DNA of 64,000 nt from Mucilaginibacter defluvii. Its GTDB lineage: Bacteria > Bacteroidota > Bacteroidia > Sphingobacteriales > Sphingobacteriaceae. The translations under genes and the position numbers were made by a program. The number at the start of each line of letters is the position of its first letter. Position 1 is the stretch's first letter. The stretch spans positions 310,001 to 374,000 of the forward strand of contig NZ_BAABJI010000004.1 in NCBI RefSeq assembly GCF_039543225.1. Reading direction: 5' to 3'. The notes beneath the pieces were generated by a model. The model ran no database searches. It was not told the DNA's origin and was given only the letters and a program-made list of their open reading frames with translations. Positions 1 to 8,696 of this stretch are shown here, one piece after another.

Positions 1-589
1 TGTAAAAGTACGACGATAGGAAGCGCCCCATCTGCCCCGTACCGCCCGGGTTATGCCTGATATCAATAACGATGTATTTACTGTAAGCGGCCATATTCAT
101 AGCCGCAGCCGCCATCTCAAACGCTTCTTTTGAACCATAGAACGGTCCCGGCGCATCAATATAAGCCGTTGAGGTAGCTCCGTCTATTTCTACCTTTTTA
201 AATCCGTAATTGGCGCGGCGCTCGGAGTCATCCTCCCGTTGGTTACCACCGCCGGCTTGCGGCTCCGTCATACTTTTATATACCTGCTCGTTGCGCATAA
301 CCCGCAGGTGTACGTCCTTGTGTGCTTTGTTCAAGTCATCAGTCAAGCGCGATGCCAGTTCGTCCTCACTTAAATTATTATACCTACCGGCGGCTTCCGC
401 TTTCTTTAAAGCTTCGCTGTATTTAGCGCTAATGTCGGGGAAGGGGTAGACGTCTACCAGTTTATCAGCCAACTTGGTCACTATTTCATGGCTATCGGCA
501 TCATTAACGGCTTGGGCCAGGGCTTGCTCTGTAAAGCCAATTACGCCGAAGGCCGCGATAATTAATATGTTTCTTAAAGGAATTTTCAT
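1..589 (-). CDS. S41 family peptidase, partial (C-terminus beyond window)
   Basis: The first 196 residues are visible, read leftward from an ATG at 587-589, and the gene runs off the left edge. The protein begins with a signal peptide (residues 1 to about 24, ending ALAQA). A helical N-terminal region follows, then a segment containing DIRHNPGGTGQM. That PGG signature is typical of the tail-specific/IRBP-like S41 serine protease fold. The catalytic serine and lysine motifs lie outside the window, so activity cannot be judged. It is probably periplasmic or membrane-associated. The neighbouring tRNA-Arg is divergent and more than 500 bp away, so the gene is likely transcribed alone. Confidence 0.75.
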   Translation of the reverse strand, partial: MKIPLRNILIIAAFGVIGFTEQALAQAVNDADSHEIVTKLADKLVDVYPFPDISAKYSEALKKAEAAGRYNNLSEDELASRLTDDLNKAHKDVHLRVMRNEQVYKSMTEPQAGGGNQREDDSERRANYGFKKVEIDGATSTAYIDAPGPFYGSKEAFEMAAAAMNMAAYSKYIVIDIRHNPGGTGQMGRFLSSYFY

Positions 590-1059
590 TACCAGCTGTG
601 ATTAAAGGTTCTGTAAATATACAAATTATGATAAAACGTTTTTTCTAATTGCAATTTTAATCTGTCAATATTGTATTGCAACACTTCAGACTATTAGTCA
701 ATAAATTTTTTTATGCCGAACCACCTTAAGTAACAGTCTCTTTTTCAGGTGCCTCTCTTTTGTAAATACGGCAAGTCGTGCCCTTGACTAATCTTACGGC
801 GATGCGGTAAGTTCTGATTTTGTCCAAGTCCACCTTTACAAAGAAAAGCTCTTTGTTCAAGTTTGAAAGTTATTTAACCCTGTATGTAATAAACGATAGC
901 CAGACAAACTCAGCGACCTATCATATAGTTTTCATGTATCACGGTTGGTAATTACATCAGCCAGCCCGAAGCACTATGATGTTTTCGTGCGCAAACTGTG
1001 CGATTACTTTATAAGTCGTTAAGGGCATAAATGCGCAGCAAATAAATTATGCAGTGCGA
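590..1059. other. intergenic region with no recognisable gene
   Basis: About 470 bp separate the S41 peptidase start from the tRNA-Arg promoter. I see no coding frame with recognisable protein features, no long inverted repeat and no insertion-sequence end. The first 130 bp are AT-rich and should hold the peptidase promoter. The rest looks like decayed or non-coding sequence. Confidence 0.5.
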
Positions 1060-1090
1060 TTGCCAGCGTCAGCTAAATTTTGCAAATTTG
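1060..1090 (+). promoter_or_regulatory. candidate promoter of tRNA-Arg
   Basis: TTG at 1060-1062 is followed after 20 nt by CAAATTTG at 1083-1090, one mismatch from the Bacteroidota -7 box TAnnTTTG. Transcription would begin a few bases before the tRNA at 1107. The call rests on consensus match and position only. Confidence 0.45.
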
Positions 1091-1106
1091 CTTGCTCAAA
1101 ATATCC

Positions 1107-1178
1107 GGCCCCGTAGTTCAACGGATAGAATAGAAGTTTCCTAAACTTTAGATATGAGTTCGATTCTCGTCGGGGCTA
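1107..1178 (+). tRNA. tRNA-Arg (anticodon CCT)
   Basis: A full cloverleaf can be folded. The acceptor arm pairs GGCCCCG with CGGGGCT (one G-T wobble). The D arm is GTTC/GAAT, the anticodon stem is GAAGT/ACTTT around loop TTCCTAA, and the T arm has loop TTCGATT. The discriminator is A1178, total length is 72 nt and CCA is not encoded. The anticodon CCT reads AGG. A strong terminator follows at once. The sequence from the T loop through the terminator is repeated at 9716-9770, as when a tRNA 3' end serves as an integration site. Confidence 0.93.
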
Positions 1179-1183
1179 CGTTG

Positions 1184-1219
1184 AAATGCTGAACATCTGT
1201 TAGATGTTCAGCATTTTTT
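1184..1219 (+). terminator. rho-independent terminator of tRNA-Arg
   Basis: A perfect 15-bp stem (1184-1198 with 1202-1216) with a 3-nt loop ends in a T run. It starts six bases after the tRNA. A diverged but still foldable copy occurs at 9737-9770. Confidence 0.9.
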
Positions 1220-1353
1220 GTTTTAACGATAACGACTTATAACTGAAACGCAGATATCTCATAATTAAATCTTCTGTTTTAAATTAAATAAACACAGAAA
1301 GCTATCTATTAACATTTGATTAAACGAGGTACACTAATATAAACCCTTCTGGA

Positions 1354-1962
1354 TTATTTTTCTGCCAATACGTCAAGCCCTAATATTTTAAAAGCCTGCT
1401 GCCTGTAACGTTCCAGGTGCATGTCATAGTCGTTAGTATCCTGTATCATACTTAAATAATAGTAAGCACCGTCAGATATTACAAATATCAGATCCGCAGT
1501 TTTCGCCGCGTCATCACAGGTTAATTGCCGTTCATCAATGCAGGCCTGTATTAAATTTTGCAACCAGCCGCGCAATAGCAAATGCAGATCGCGAAAACGA
1601 TGCTTGATCACTTCATTACGAAATATCAGGGCGAAGCAGTTGTAAAAAATACTGTCATCAATGTAATTATCCCATTTTCTGGAAAAAATGTTCTGCATTA
1701 CAGCTGTCAGTCTTTCAAGCGGATCTGCCTGCTCCAATTCAAATTGATATATATTCTCATATTTCAATATAATGAAGTCGATCAGCCCCAACAGCAAATC
1801 ATCTTTAGTAGCAAAATAATGCACTACCAGGCTTTGGTGCATATCCAACTCCTTAGCCACTTTACCAAATGATGTATTTTCAATACCCTCACGCTTGGCT
1901 ACTTCATAAAATGCCTCTACAATGCGCTTTTGCTGATCTTCTTTTAAGCTCCTTCTGCCCAT
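1354..1962 (-). CDS. TetR/AcrR family transcriptional regulator
   Basis: This 202-residue protein has a typical TetR N-terminal DNA-binding domain at about residues 8-55. The helix-turn-helix segment is SFGKVAKELDMHQSLVVHYF, followed by the usual TKDDLL. The remaining 145 residues form the variable helical ligand and dimerisation part, whose inducer cannot be read. The gene is divergent from the SusC/SusD/phosphodiesterase operon. A perfect 14-bp palindrome lies between them, so repression of both its own gene and the operon is the natural inference. A TetR protein next to a SusC/SusD pair is unusual, since ECF sigma factors, hybrid two-component systems or AraC proteins normally do this job. 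Confidence 0.9.
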   Translation of the reverse strand: MGRRSLKEDQQKRIVEAFYEVAKREGIENTSFGKVAKELDMHQSLVVHYFATKDDLLLGLIDFIILKYENIYQFELEQADPLERLTAVMQNIFSRKWDNYIDDSIFYNCFALIFRNEVIKHRFRDLHLLLRGWLQNLIQACIDERQLTCDDAAKTADLIFVISDGAYYYLSMIQDTNDYDMHLERYRQQAFKILGLDVLAEK

Positions 1963-2020
1963 GTTATATAATTCCTAAAAATAAAATTTACTGCGAAGAA
2001 AACAGAAAAAAAATAAATTT

Positions 2021-2034
2021 ACTGACTAGTCAGT
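2021..2034. promoter_or_regulatory. palindromic operator, probable TetR-family binding site
   Basis: ACTGACTAGTCAGT is a perfect 14-bp palindrome lying 59 bp upstream of the divergent TetR start and 70 bp upstream of susC. Its size and GACTAGTC core fit TetR-family operators. Its place between the two divergent genes suggests control of both. Binding is inferred, not shown. Confidence 0.65.
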
Positions 2035-2103
2035 TTATTTAATGAGCAATTCATGTCAGCTTAACATTGCTGCTTTTCTTTTGCAGCAAATAAAAAGCTG
2101 GAC

Positions 2104-5100
2104 ATGAAAAAACTTTACATCACATTAATTGCATGTCTGTTACTGTATGCTAACCTTGCTTTTTCACAGCAAACCAAGGTTACAGGCACAGTAAAAGACG
2201 ATCACGGCGAAACGCTAATCGGCGTATCCGTTCAGGAAAAAGGCAAAACAACCGGTACGCAAACTGACGTTAACGGGGTATATTCCCTCAGTGTATCAAC
2301 GCCAAACGCTACAATTGTATTTACCTACATTGGTTACGTTAAACAAGAGGTTTCTGTTGGTAACCGTAAATCAATCGACGTAAATCTGAAAGCCGATAAT
2401 TCTGAGCTGAACGAGGTTGTAGTGGTTGGGTACGGAACACAAAAAAAGGTAAACTTATCCGGCGCGGTTGACCAGATAAGCGCAAAAGCCCTTGCCAGCC
2501 GGCCTATATCAAACGTAGCACAGGGCTTGCAGGGTTTAGTGCCCAACCTTAATATTGATTTTGGCTCTGGTGCACCGGGTGCAGCTGCTAATATTAACAT
2601 TCGGGGTATTACCTCAATCAATGGCGGCGATCCGCTGATATTGATTGATGGTGTACCTTCAGACGCGGTTGAACTAAACCGTTTGAACCCACAGGATATC
2701 GAAAATTTATCAGTAATTAAAGATGCGTCATCAGCTGCCGTATATGGCGCGCGTGCCGCGTTTGGCGTGATACTGATTACCACCAAAACAGGCACACAGG
2801 ATGGTGTGAGCTTAAACTATAGCAACAATTCATCATTTAACAAACCAACGGTAATGCCTGATAAAATTACCGACCCATACATTTATTCACGTTTATTGGA
2901 GCTGTCAACCAATAACACACCGTGGGATAACGTAAACTACAGCGATCAATACTATCAATTTGCTAAAGAGCGTTCAGACAATCCGTCAATTCCGGGTGTG
3001 CGTGTTAACCCTACTGATAATTCACTTTGGGAATACATGGGTAACCGCGACTGGACACGTTATTTTTTGAGCGATTACACATTCTCTCAGGATCATGCAT
3101 TATCAATAAGCGGCAGATCGCCAAAGGCGCAATACTACCTGTCAGGCAACTACAACCGCCAAAATGGTGTGCTTAAAATAGCCGATGATTATTTTGACCG
3201 TTATAGTTTTCGCAGTAAGGTAAATTACCAGGTTGCGCCGTGGCTCAACCTGGGTAATAACACTTACCTTACATCCACTAAGCGCGAAAACCCGTCTAAC
3301 TATTCTATCTCGGGTATCTATAACCTTTTTCCGACTGATTTTGATAAGAATCCGGACGGCACATGGGCTAACACAGAAGTGGGCCGTACCGGTGCAAGGC
3401 TTACCGAGGGAGGAAAAGCGTCGGATAAATATTTCAGTTTGCAAACACAGTTTAATGCCGAGTTAGCGCTTATTAAAAATAAGTTGAAAGTTAACGGTGA
3501 ATTTACCTACCGCAGGGGGGCTGAAAATTATGATGAATACGGCTTACCTATTGACATTGGCTTCGGGCCTAATGATGTACGTACTGAAGGGACGAGTTAT
3601 GTACGCAAGTATACCGGTTTTGATGATTACACGGTATTAAACTTATATGCCACTTATAATCAAAAATGGAACAAGCATGCTTTGAGCGTAATGGGTGGTT
3701 ACAATCAGGAGTATTCGCGTAGTGAGGTTAATGATTTAACTTTAAATAACCTCATCTCATCATCCTATCCGTCAACCGGTCTGGCAACAGCTTTTGGTGG
3801 TTTGCCAACACAGGCTATAGCTGATTGGGCTTTGCAAGGCTTGTTTTACAGGGTTAACTATACATTTGATGACAAGTACATAGTTGAATTTAACGGCCGT
3901 TATGATGGTACATCCCGTTTCCCAAAGGATAAGCGCTTTGGTTTCTTCCCTTCGGCATCAGTAGCATGGCGTATTGATCAGGAAGCCTTTATGGAAAACT
4001 TACGTGCAACTGTAAGTAACTTTAAACTCAGGGCATCATACGGTTCATTGGGTAATCAGTTAGTTGGTAATTATGATTATATAGCTACTTTGCGCAGAAC
4101 AACATCAAATTATTTAATAAATGATGAACTGCCGATAACTCTTGCGCCGCCAAGGTTGGTAAGCCCTAACTATACCTGGGAAGATGTTTCAACCATAAAC
4201 CTGGGTACCGATATTGGCTTATTTAATAACAAGCTGAATTTTACTTTTGATATTTACCAGCGCGATACAAAAGGCATGCTGGTGCCGGGGCAGGAAATGC
4301 CGGCTGTTTTAGGTGCAGCATCACCTATTGAAAACTCAGCGGATTTACGTACCCGTGGTTGGGAGTTTTCGGCAGCTTATCAAACAAGTTTCAGAACAAG
4401 CAGCGATCCGGTTAACTTCAGTGCACGTTTGGTAGTGTCTGACAGCCGTTCGGAGATTACCCGCTTTGATAACCCGAGCGGGCGTTTAACAAACTATCGT
4501 CCGCATATGCAGTTGGGCGAAATATGGGGTTTGCAAAGCGATGGCTTGTTCCAGAACCAGGCGGAGATTGACGCGCTTGACCAATCAGCTATTATTCCGT
4601 GGGATGCGCTTTCAATTGTACCAGGCTGGCCAAAGTATAAGGACATTGATGGCAACGGCGCTATAGAAACCGGCCTTACCGCAGGTGATGCCAAGGACCT
4701 TAGCGTTATTGGTAACTCATCTCCCCGCTACCGTTTTGGTGTTGATCTGAATGCAAGCTGGAAAGGCTTTGATATACGTGCATTTTTTCAGGGGGTGGCT
4801 AAACGCGATTACTATCCGCTTGATTACCTGTACTGGGGTTTTTACCAGCAGCCATATGCCGGTGGATATAGTCACTTGCTTGATTTTTACAGGCCTAATA
4901 ATGATAGTGATGTTGATAGGGGCAAACACTCGCAAGCCTATTTGAACGCAGGCCTGGCCAACCAAAACCTTGATGCCCGTTACCCTATACTGCAATCGTG
5001 GCTGGCTGACGTTAACCTGGGTACTACGACAGGTAACGCCAAAGGTTTGGCTATACCGCAAACCGGTTACATGCTGAATGCGGCATACATTCGCTTTAAA

Positions 5101-5343
5101 AACCTGACTTTAGGGTATACCTTGCCGGCAACCCTGACCAAAAAATGGGGCATGTCGAACGTAAGATTTTATGTGAGCGGTGAGAACATCTACGAGTGGT
5201 CGGCACTCAAAAAGTTCTATGACCCGGAAGCAGTCAACGTTAATGCGGCTATCAATCCGGCATCAAACACCAACCGTAGCGGTAATGGTTATGCTTACCC
5301 ATGGCAGCGCAGATACTCTATTGGTTTGAATGTAAACTTTTAA
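2104..5343 (+). CDS. SusC/RagA family TonB-linked outer-membrane protein
   Basis: This 1079-residue protein has a signal peptide (1-21, ending AFS), a carboxypeptidase-regulatory-like domain at about 25-100, and the conserved EVVVVGYGTQKK segment. Next come a TonB plug (NINIRGITSING, ILIDGVP, AAVYGARAAFGVILITTK) and a long beta-barrel ending in the aromatic residue F. There is no STN domain, so it should not signal to a FecR protein. It is the channel partner of the SusD lipoprotein 10 nt downstream and imports a ligand with TonB energy. Co-location with a phosphodiesterase and a phosphoesterase suggests an organic phosphate substrate. This is inferred from context, because SusC sequence does not reveal substrate. 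Confidence 0.95.
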   Translation: MKKLYITLIACLLLYANLAFSQQTKVTGTVKDDHGETLIGVSVQEKGKTTGTQTDVNGVYSLSVSTPNATIVFTYIGYVKQEVSVGNRKSIDVNLKADNSELNEVVVVGYGTQKKVNLSGAVDQISAKALASRPISNVAQGLQGLVPNLNIDFGSGAPGAAANINIRGITSINGGDPLILIDGVPSDAVELNRLNPQDIENLSVIKDASSAAVYGARAAFGVILITTKTGTQDGVSLNYSNNSSFNKPTVMPDKITDPYIYSRLLELSTNNTPWDNVNYSDQYYQFAKERSDNPSIPGVRVNPTDNSLWEYMGNRDWTRYFLSDYTFSQDHALSISGRSPKAQYYLSGNYNRQNGVLKIADDYFDRYSFRSKVNYQVAPWLNLGNNTYLTSTKRENPSNYSISGIYNLFPTDFDKNPDGTWANTEVGRTGARLTEGGKASDKYFSLQTQFNAELALIKNKLKVNGEFTYRRGAENYDEYGLPIDIGFGPNDVRTEGTSYVRKYTGFDDYTVLNLYATYNQKWNKHALSVMGGYNQEYSRSEVNDLTLNNLISSSYPSTGLATAFGGLPTQAIADWALQGLFYRVNYTFDDKYIVEFNGRYDGTSRFPKDKRFGFFPSASVAWRIDQEAFMENLRATVSNFKLRASYGSLGNQLVGNYDYIATLRRTTSNYLINDELPITLAPPRLVSPNYTWEDVSTINLGTDIGLFNNKLNFTFDIYQRDTKGMLVPGQEMPAVLGAASPIENSADLRTRGWEFSAAYQTSFRTSSDPVNFSARLVVSDSRSEITRFDNPSGRLTNYRPHMQLGEIWGLQSDGLFQNQAEIDALDQSAIIPWDALSIVPGWPKYKDIDGNGAIETGLTAGDAKDLSVIGNSSPRYRFGVDLNASWKGFDIRAFFQGVAKRDYYPLDYLYWGFYQQPYAGGYSHLLDFYRPNNDSDVDRGKHSQAYLNAGLANQNLDARYPILQSWLADVNLGTTTGNAKGLAIPQTGYMLNAAYIRFKNLTLGYTLPATLTKKWGMSNVRFYVSGENIYEWSALKKFYDPEAVNVNAAINPASNTNRSGNGYAYPWQRRYSIGLNVNF

Positions 5344-5353
5344 TAAAGCAACA

Positions 5354-7153
5354 ATGAAATTCATCAACAAATATATCGCCGGCTTCGCGTTGGCAACACT
5401 TAGCCTAAGCGCCTGTAAAAAGGACTTTTTAGACAGGCAACCCCAAACAGATATTGGTACAGGCAACTTTTTTAACAGCGAGCAGGATTTAAAACTGTAT
5501 TTAAACAACCTTTACAATTTTCCTGGTTTTGGTATTTATAATAACGATCGCTCTACCGATAATGCACCGACAACCGGTGCGGTTGAAATTAAAACCATGA
5601 TGGTTGGTAACCCGAGCGCCTCAACCATTGTTTCGGGCTGGAACTGGGAGCAGTTACGCAGTGCCAACTTTTTCCTGGAGAATTTTAAAAAGGCACCGCT
5701 ATCGCAGGATAAGCTGAATCATTATGAGGGTATAGCCCGTTTTTTCAGAGCTCAGTTTTATATTGATAAGGTAAAACGTTATTCGGACGTGCCTTGGTAC
5801 GATAGGACGATGAACGTTAACGATACTGAGCTGCTGCAGAAACCCCGTGACCCTCGCGCATTCGTCGTAGATAAAATTATGGAAGATCTTGCTTTTGCCG
5901 CAGAGCACGTAGATGCAAAAGGCGACAAAGGCGGAGTTAACAACTGGGTAGTGAAAGCATATCAGGCAAAGTTTGCTTTATATGAAGGCACGTTTAGAAA
6001 ATATCATGCTGAACTTAACCTTGCCAATACTGCAAATGTGTATTTACAGTTAGCTCGTGACGTATCTAAGGATATAATGGATAAAGGCGGTTTTCAGTTA
6101 TACACTACAGGCAATGTTAACCAGGATTATCACAACCTGTTTTTGCAGGATGACTTAAGCAGAAATCCGGAAGTGATATTGGCCAGGTATTTCCAAAACG
6201 GTGTACTTAACAGCGGATGGAGCGAAACAGTTTTCGGTAATTATGAGGTATCGCCATCAAAGGATTTATTGCAGGATTACCTGATGAAAGATGGCAGCTA
6301 TTATACCAATCAATCAGGATATACTACATTCCCGTTTGTAAAGGAATTTGAAAACCGCGATCCGCGTTTAAGCCAGACATATGCATATCCGGGTTTTAAC
6401 CTGGTTAACGTTCGTACTTACTCGCAAGGCGGTGGCATATACGTGCAGCAACTGGGTAAAAATTTTAGTGGTTATCACCAGATTAAAGGCTTTGTGAACA
6501 ATACCAGTGCCGAAGTGCAGCAAAACCTTGATATACCCATACTTCGTTATGCTGAAATTTTGCTTACCTACGCCGAGGCTAAGGCTGAATTAGGAGAGCT
6601 TACGCAAGCGGATCTGGATATCAGCATTAACCTGCTGCGTAAAAGGGCCGGTATGCCAAACATGCCGGTAAGCCCGGCAATTGATCCGGTGCAAAGCATG
6701 CGTTATCCAAACATAAACTCATCACAAAGGGCTGCGGTATTGGAGATCCGCCGCGAACGCCGGGTAGAGATGGCGCTGGAAGGGTACCGCTTTGACGATT
6801 TAATGCGTTGGAATGCTGGCAAACTGCTTGAAAAAGAACCGGAAGGTATCTACTTTTCAGGCCTGGGCAAGCATGATCTGACAGGTGATGGAGTGCCGGA
6901 TATTATACTATTGCCAAATAACGAGTCGATTCCTGCGGTGAAAGAAAAAAACGAGTTAGGTAAGGATTTTATTTACTATCGTACAGGTACCTTTGGGCAG
7001 GATGCAGGCGTGTTCCTGAAAAACGGCACATCGGGCACAGTACAAACTATTGCTGATATGGGTACCTTTCAGGAGCCTAAGTATTACTACCGCCCGGTGC
7101 CTCAGAACCAGGTGCAGCTTAATCCTAATTTAAAGCAAATATTTGGCTGGTAA
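5354..7153 (+). CDS. SusD/RagB family nutrient-binding outer-membrane lipoprotein
   Basis: The protein has 599 residues. It starts with a lipoprotein signal peptide whose lipobox LSAC puts the lipid on Cys21. FLDRQPQTDIG follows, the usual SusD N-terminus. The central TPR-like region is recognisable from IARFFRAQFYIDKVKRYSDVPW, and the C-terminal SusD domain from ILRYAEILLTYAEAKAELGE and RRERRVEMALEGYRFDDLMRW. It closes with the common NPNLKQIFGW ending. It caps the SusC barrel encoded just upstream and sits on the cell surface. The ligand is unknown; the downstream phosphoesterases point to a phosphorylated compound. Confidence 0.95.
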   Translation: MKFINKYIAGFALATLSLSACKKDFLDRQPQTDIGTGNFFNSEQDLKLYLNNLYNFPGFGIYNNDRSTDNAPTTGAVEIKTMMVGNPSASTIVSGWNWEQLRSANFFLENFKKAPLSQDKLNHYEGIARFFRAQFYIDKVKRYSDVPWYDRTMNVNDTELLQKPRDPRAFVVDKIMEDLAFAAEHVDAKGDKGGVNNWVVKAYQAKFALYEGTFRKYHAELNLANTANVYLQLARDVSKDIMDKGGFQLYTTGNVNQDYHNLFLQDDLSRNPEVILARYFQNGVLNSGWSETVFGNYEVSPSKDLLQDYLMKDGSYYTNQSGYTTFPFVKEFENRDPRLSQTYAYPGFNLVNVRTYSQGGGIYVQQLGKNFSGYHQIKGFVNNTSAEVQQNLDIPILRYAEILLTYAEAKAELGELTQADLDISINLLRKRAGMPNMPVSPAIDPVQSMRYPNINSSQRAAVLEIRRERRVEMALEGYRFDDLMRWNAGKLLEKEPEGIYFSGLGKHDLTGDGVPDIILLPNNESIPAVKEKNELGKDFIYYRTGTFGQDAGVFLKNGTSGTVQTIADMGTFQEPKYYYRPVPQNQVQLNPNLKQIFGW

Positions 7154-7178
7154 TTATTAAAATTGATCCGAAGAAAAC

Positions 7179-8414
7179 ATGAAAAAGATTATAGCCATTG
7201 CGGCACTTATTTGCGTTGCAGGCATGGCCTCGGCACAAAAAAAGAAAGCCATTTTTGTAATTATTGATGGTGTATCAAAAGATGTAATTGAGAAGGTGGA
7301 AACACCCAATCTGCATGCTATAGCTAAGGAAGGTGCGCTGCTTAGCGCATACCAGGGCGGCGAGAAGGGGCAGTTTAACCAAACGCCAACCATTTCGGCA
7401 CCCGGCTATACCAATGTGCTTACCGGCGTGTGGTTTCATAAGCATAACGTGCCTGATAATGACATCAAGGCGCCAAACTATAATTATCCCACCATCTTCA
7501 GGTTTTTTGAGGATCAATATTCTTCTAAAAAGACCGCCGTCTTTTCGAGCTGGGAAGATAACCGTACCAAGCTGGTAGGCGAAGGGCTTGCGCAAACTGG
7601 CAACATCAAGCTCGATCACCATTTTGATGGTTTGGAGCTTGATACCGTAAAATATCCGCATGATAAGGGCCGCAAATTTATGGCCGATATTGACCAGGCT
7701 GTTGTTGACGATGCCGTTAAAACTATTAACCAGGATGCGCCCGACCTGTCATGGGTTTACCTGGAATATACGGACGATATGGGCCACATGTATGGCGACA
7801 GCGAGCAGTTTTATGATGCTGTACGCGCTGCCGACCGTCGTGTAGGCCAGCTGTGGGAAGCCATAAAGCAGCGTAAAGCCAAATATAAAGAGGACTGGCT
7901 GATTGTGATAACAACCGACCATGGCCGAGACCCTAAAACCGGGCGCGGGCATGGCGGGCAGACCGACCGTGAACGCGCCTCATGGATAGCGACAAACGCG
8001 CAGCCGCTTAACGGTTATGCTAAACAAGCACAGCAGGTTGCTGTGGTTGATATTTTACCGACTATAGCCCGTTTTGTAAACATCAAACTATCGGCCGGTC
8101 AGCAGCGTGAGTTGGACGGTGTGCCGCTCATCGGCAAAGTGTCATTATCGCAGCCGCAGGCCGTTAAGGTCGACGGTAAAATCAACCTTACCTGGACTGC
8201 TCAAAACATCGAGGGCAAAGTAAAAGTATGGCTGGCCACCACCAATAATTTTAAGCAAACGGGCAAAGCCGATGCTTATAAATTAGTAGGTGAGGTGCCT
8301 GTACAAACCGGTAAATTTGATATCGACCTGAGCAAAGAGGCTACATCAGATATTTACAAAATTGTGCTCGAAGGTAAGTACAATACAGTTAACCGCTGGA
8401 TAGTTAATAAATAA
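7179..8414 (+). CDS. alkaline-phosphatase-superfamily phosphodiesterase (type I PDE/NPP-like)
   Basis: This 411-residue secreted protein has a signal peptide (1-19, ending ASA). Metal-ligand motifs of the superfamily follow in order: IIDG (Asp30), the nucleophile region TPTISAPGYTNVLTG (71-83), TDDMGH (Asp199/Asp200, His203), TTDHGR (Asp247, His248) and GHGG (His258). A beta-rich tail of about 80 residues follows from around 325. Aligned with nucleotide pyrophosphatases, the nucleophile position falls on Ser73 rather than the usual Thr. It should cleave phosphate mono- or diesters in the periplasm or at the surface. It lies 25 nt after susD in the same operon. A decayed copy of its last 20 codons sits at 10310-10370. 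Confidence 0.85.
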   Translation: MKKIIAIAALICVAGMASAQKKKAIFVIIDGVSKDVIEKVETPNLHAIAKEGALLSAYQGGEKGQFNQTPTISAPGYTNVLTGVWFHKHNVPDNDIKAPNYNYPTIFRFFEDQYSSKKTAVFSSWEDNRTKLVGEGLAQTGNIKLDHHFDGLELDTVKYPHDKGRKFMADIDQAVVDDAVKTINQDAPDLSWVYLEYTDDMGHMYGDSEQFYDAVRAADRRVGQLWEAIKQRKAKYKEDWLIVITTDHGRDPKTGRGHGGQTDRERASWIATNAQPLNGYAKQAQQVAVVDILPTIARFVNIKLSAGQQRELDGVPLIGKVSLSQPQAVKVDGKINLTWTAQNIEGKVKVWLATTNNFKQTGKADAYKLVGEVPVQTGKFDIDLSKEATSDIYKIVLEGKYNTVNRWIVNK

Positions 8415-8420
8415 CAACAC

Positions 8421-8681
8421 ATGCACCAGGTCACCGCTCACCTGATATTTGATGTTTTGGGTTGGCTTGGTGCATTGTTTTTTTTGATTGCCTACTTTTT
8501 ACTGATCACTAAAAAGTGGCAGGCAACATCGCTTGTTTTTCACTGCGCCAACATAGCAGGCGGACTGTTATTAGGGGCAAGCGCCATTTTTGATCATTCA
8601 TACCCTTCAGCTTTTATTAATCTGGCCTGGGCCGGAATAGCCGTTTACGGGCTGTTTAATGATAATCTTCGCAAAAGCTGA
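8421..8681 (+). CDS. small CBU_0592-family membrane protein
   Basis: The 86 residues form about three transmembrane helices (roughly 8-28, 36-56 and 61-80). The pattern GWLGALFFLIAYFLL, then SLVFHCANIAGGLLLG, then YPSAFINLAWAGIAVYGL, matches the small integral membrane family known from CBU_0592. No biochemical function is known. It begins 6 nt after the phosphodiesterase stop and ends 15 nt before the metallophosphoesterase, so it is part of the same transcript. Its link to phosphate use is by position only. Confidence 0.8.
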   Translation: MHQVTAHLIFDVLGWLGALFFLIAYFLLITKKWQATSLVFHCANIAGGLLLGASAIFDHSYPSAFINLAWAGIAVYGLFNDNLRKS

Positions 8682-8696
8682 ATAAGTTAAATTGTT

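Noticed and set aside
210..449. Plus-strand frame of 79 codons at the left edge
   Set aside because: It lies antisense to the partial S41 peptidase, whose frame has a signal peptide and family motifs.
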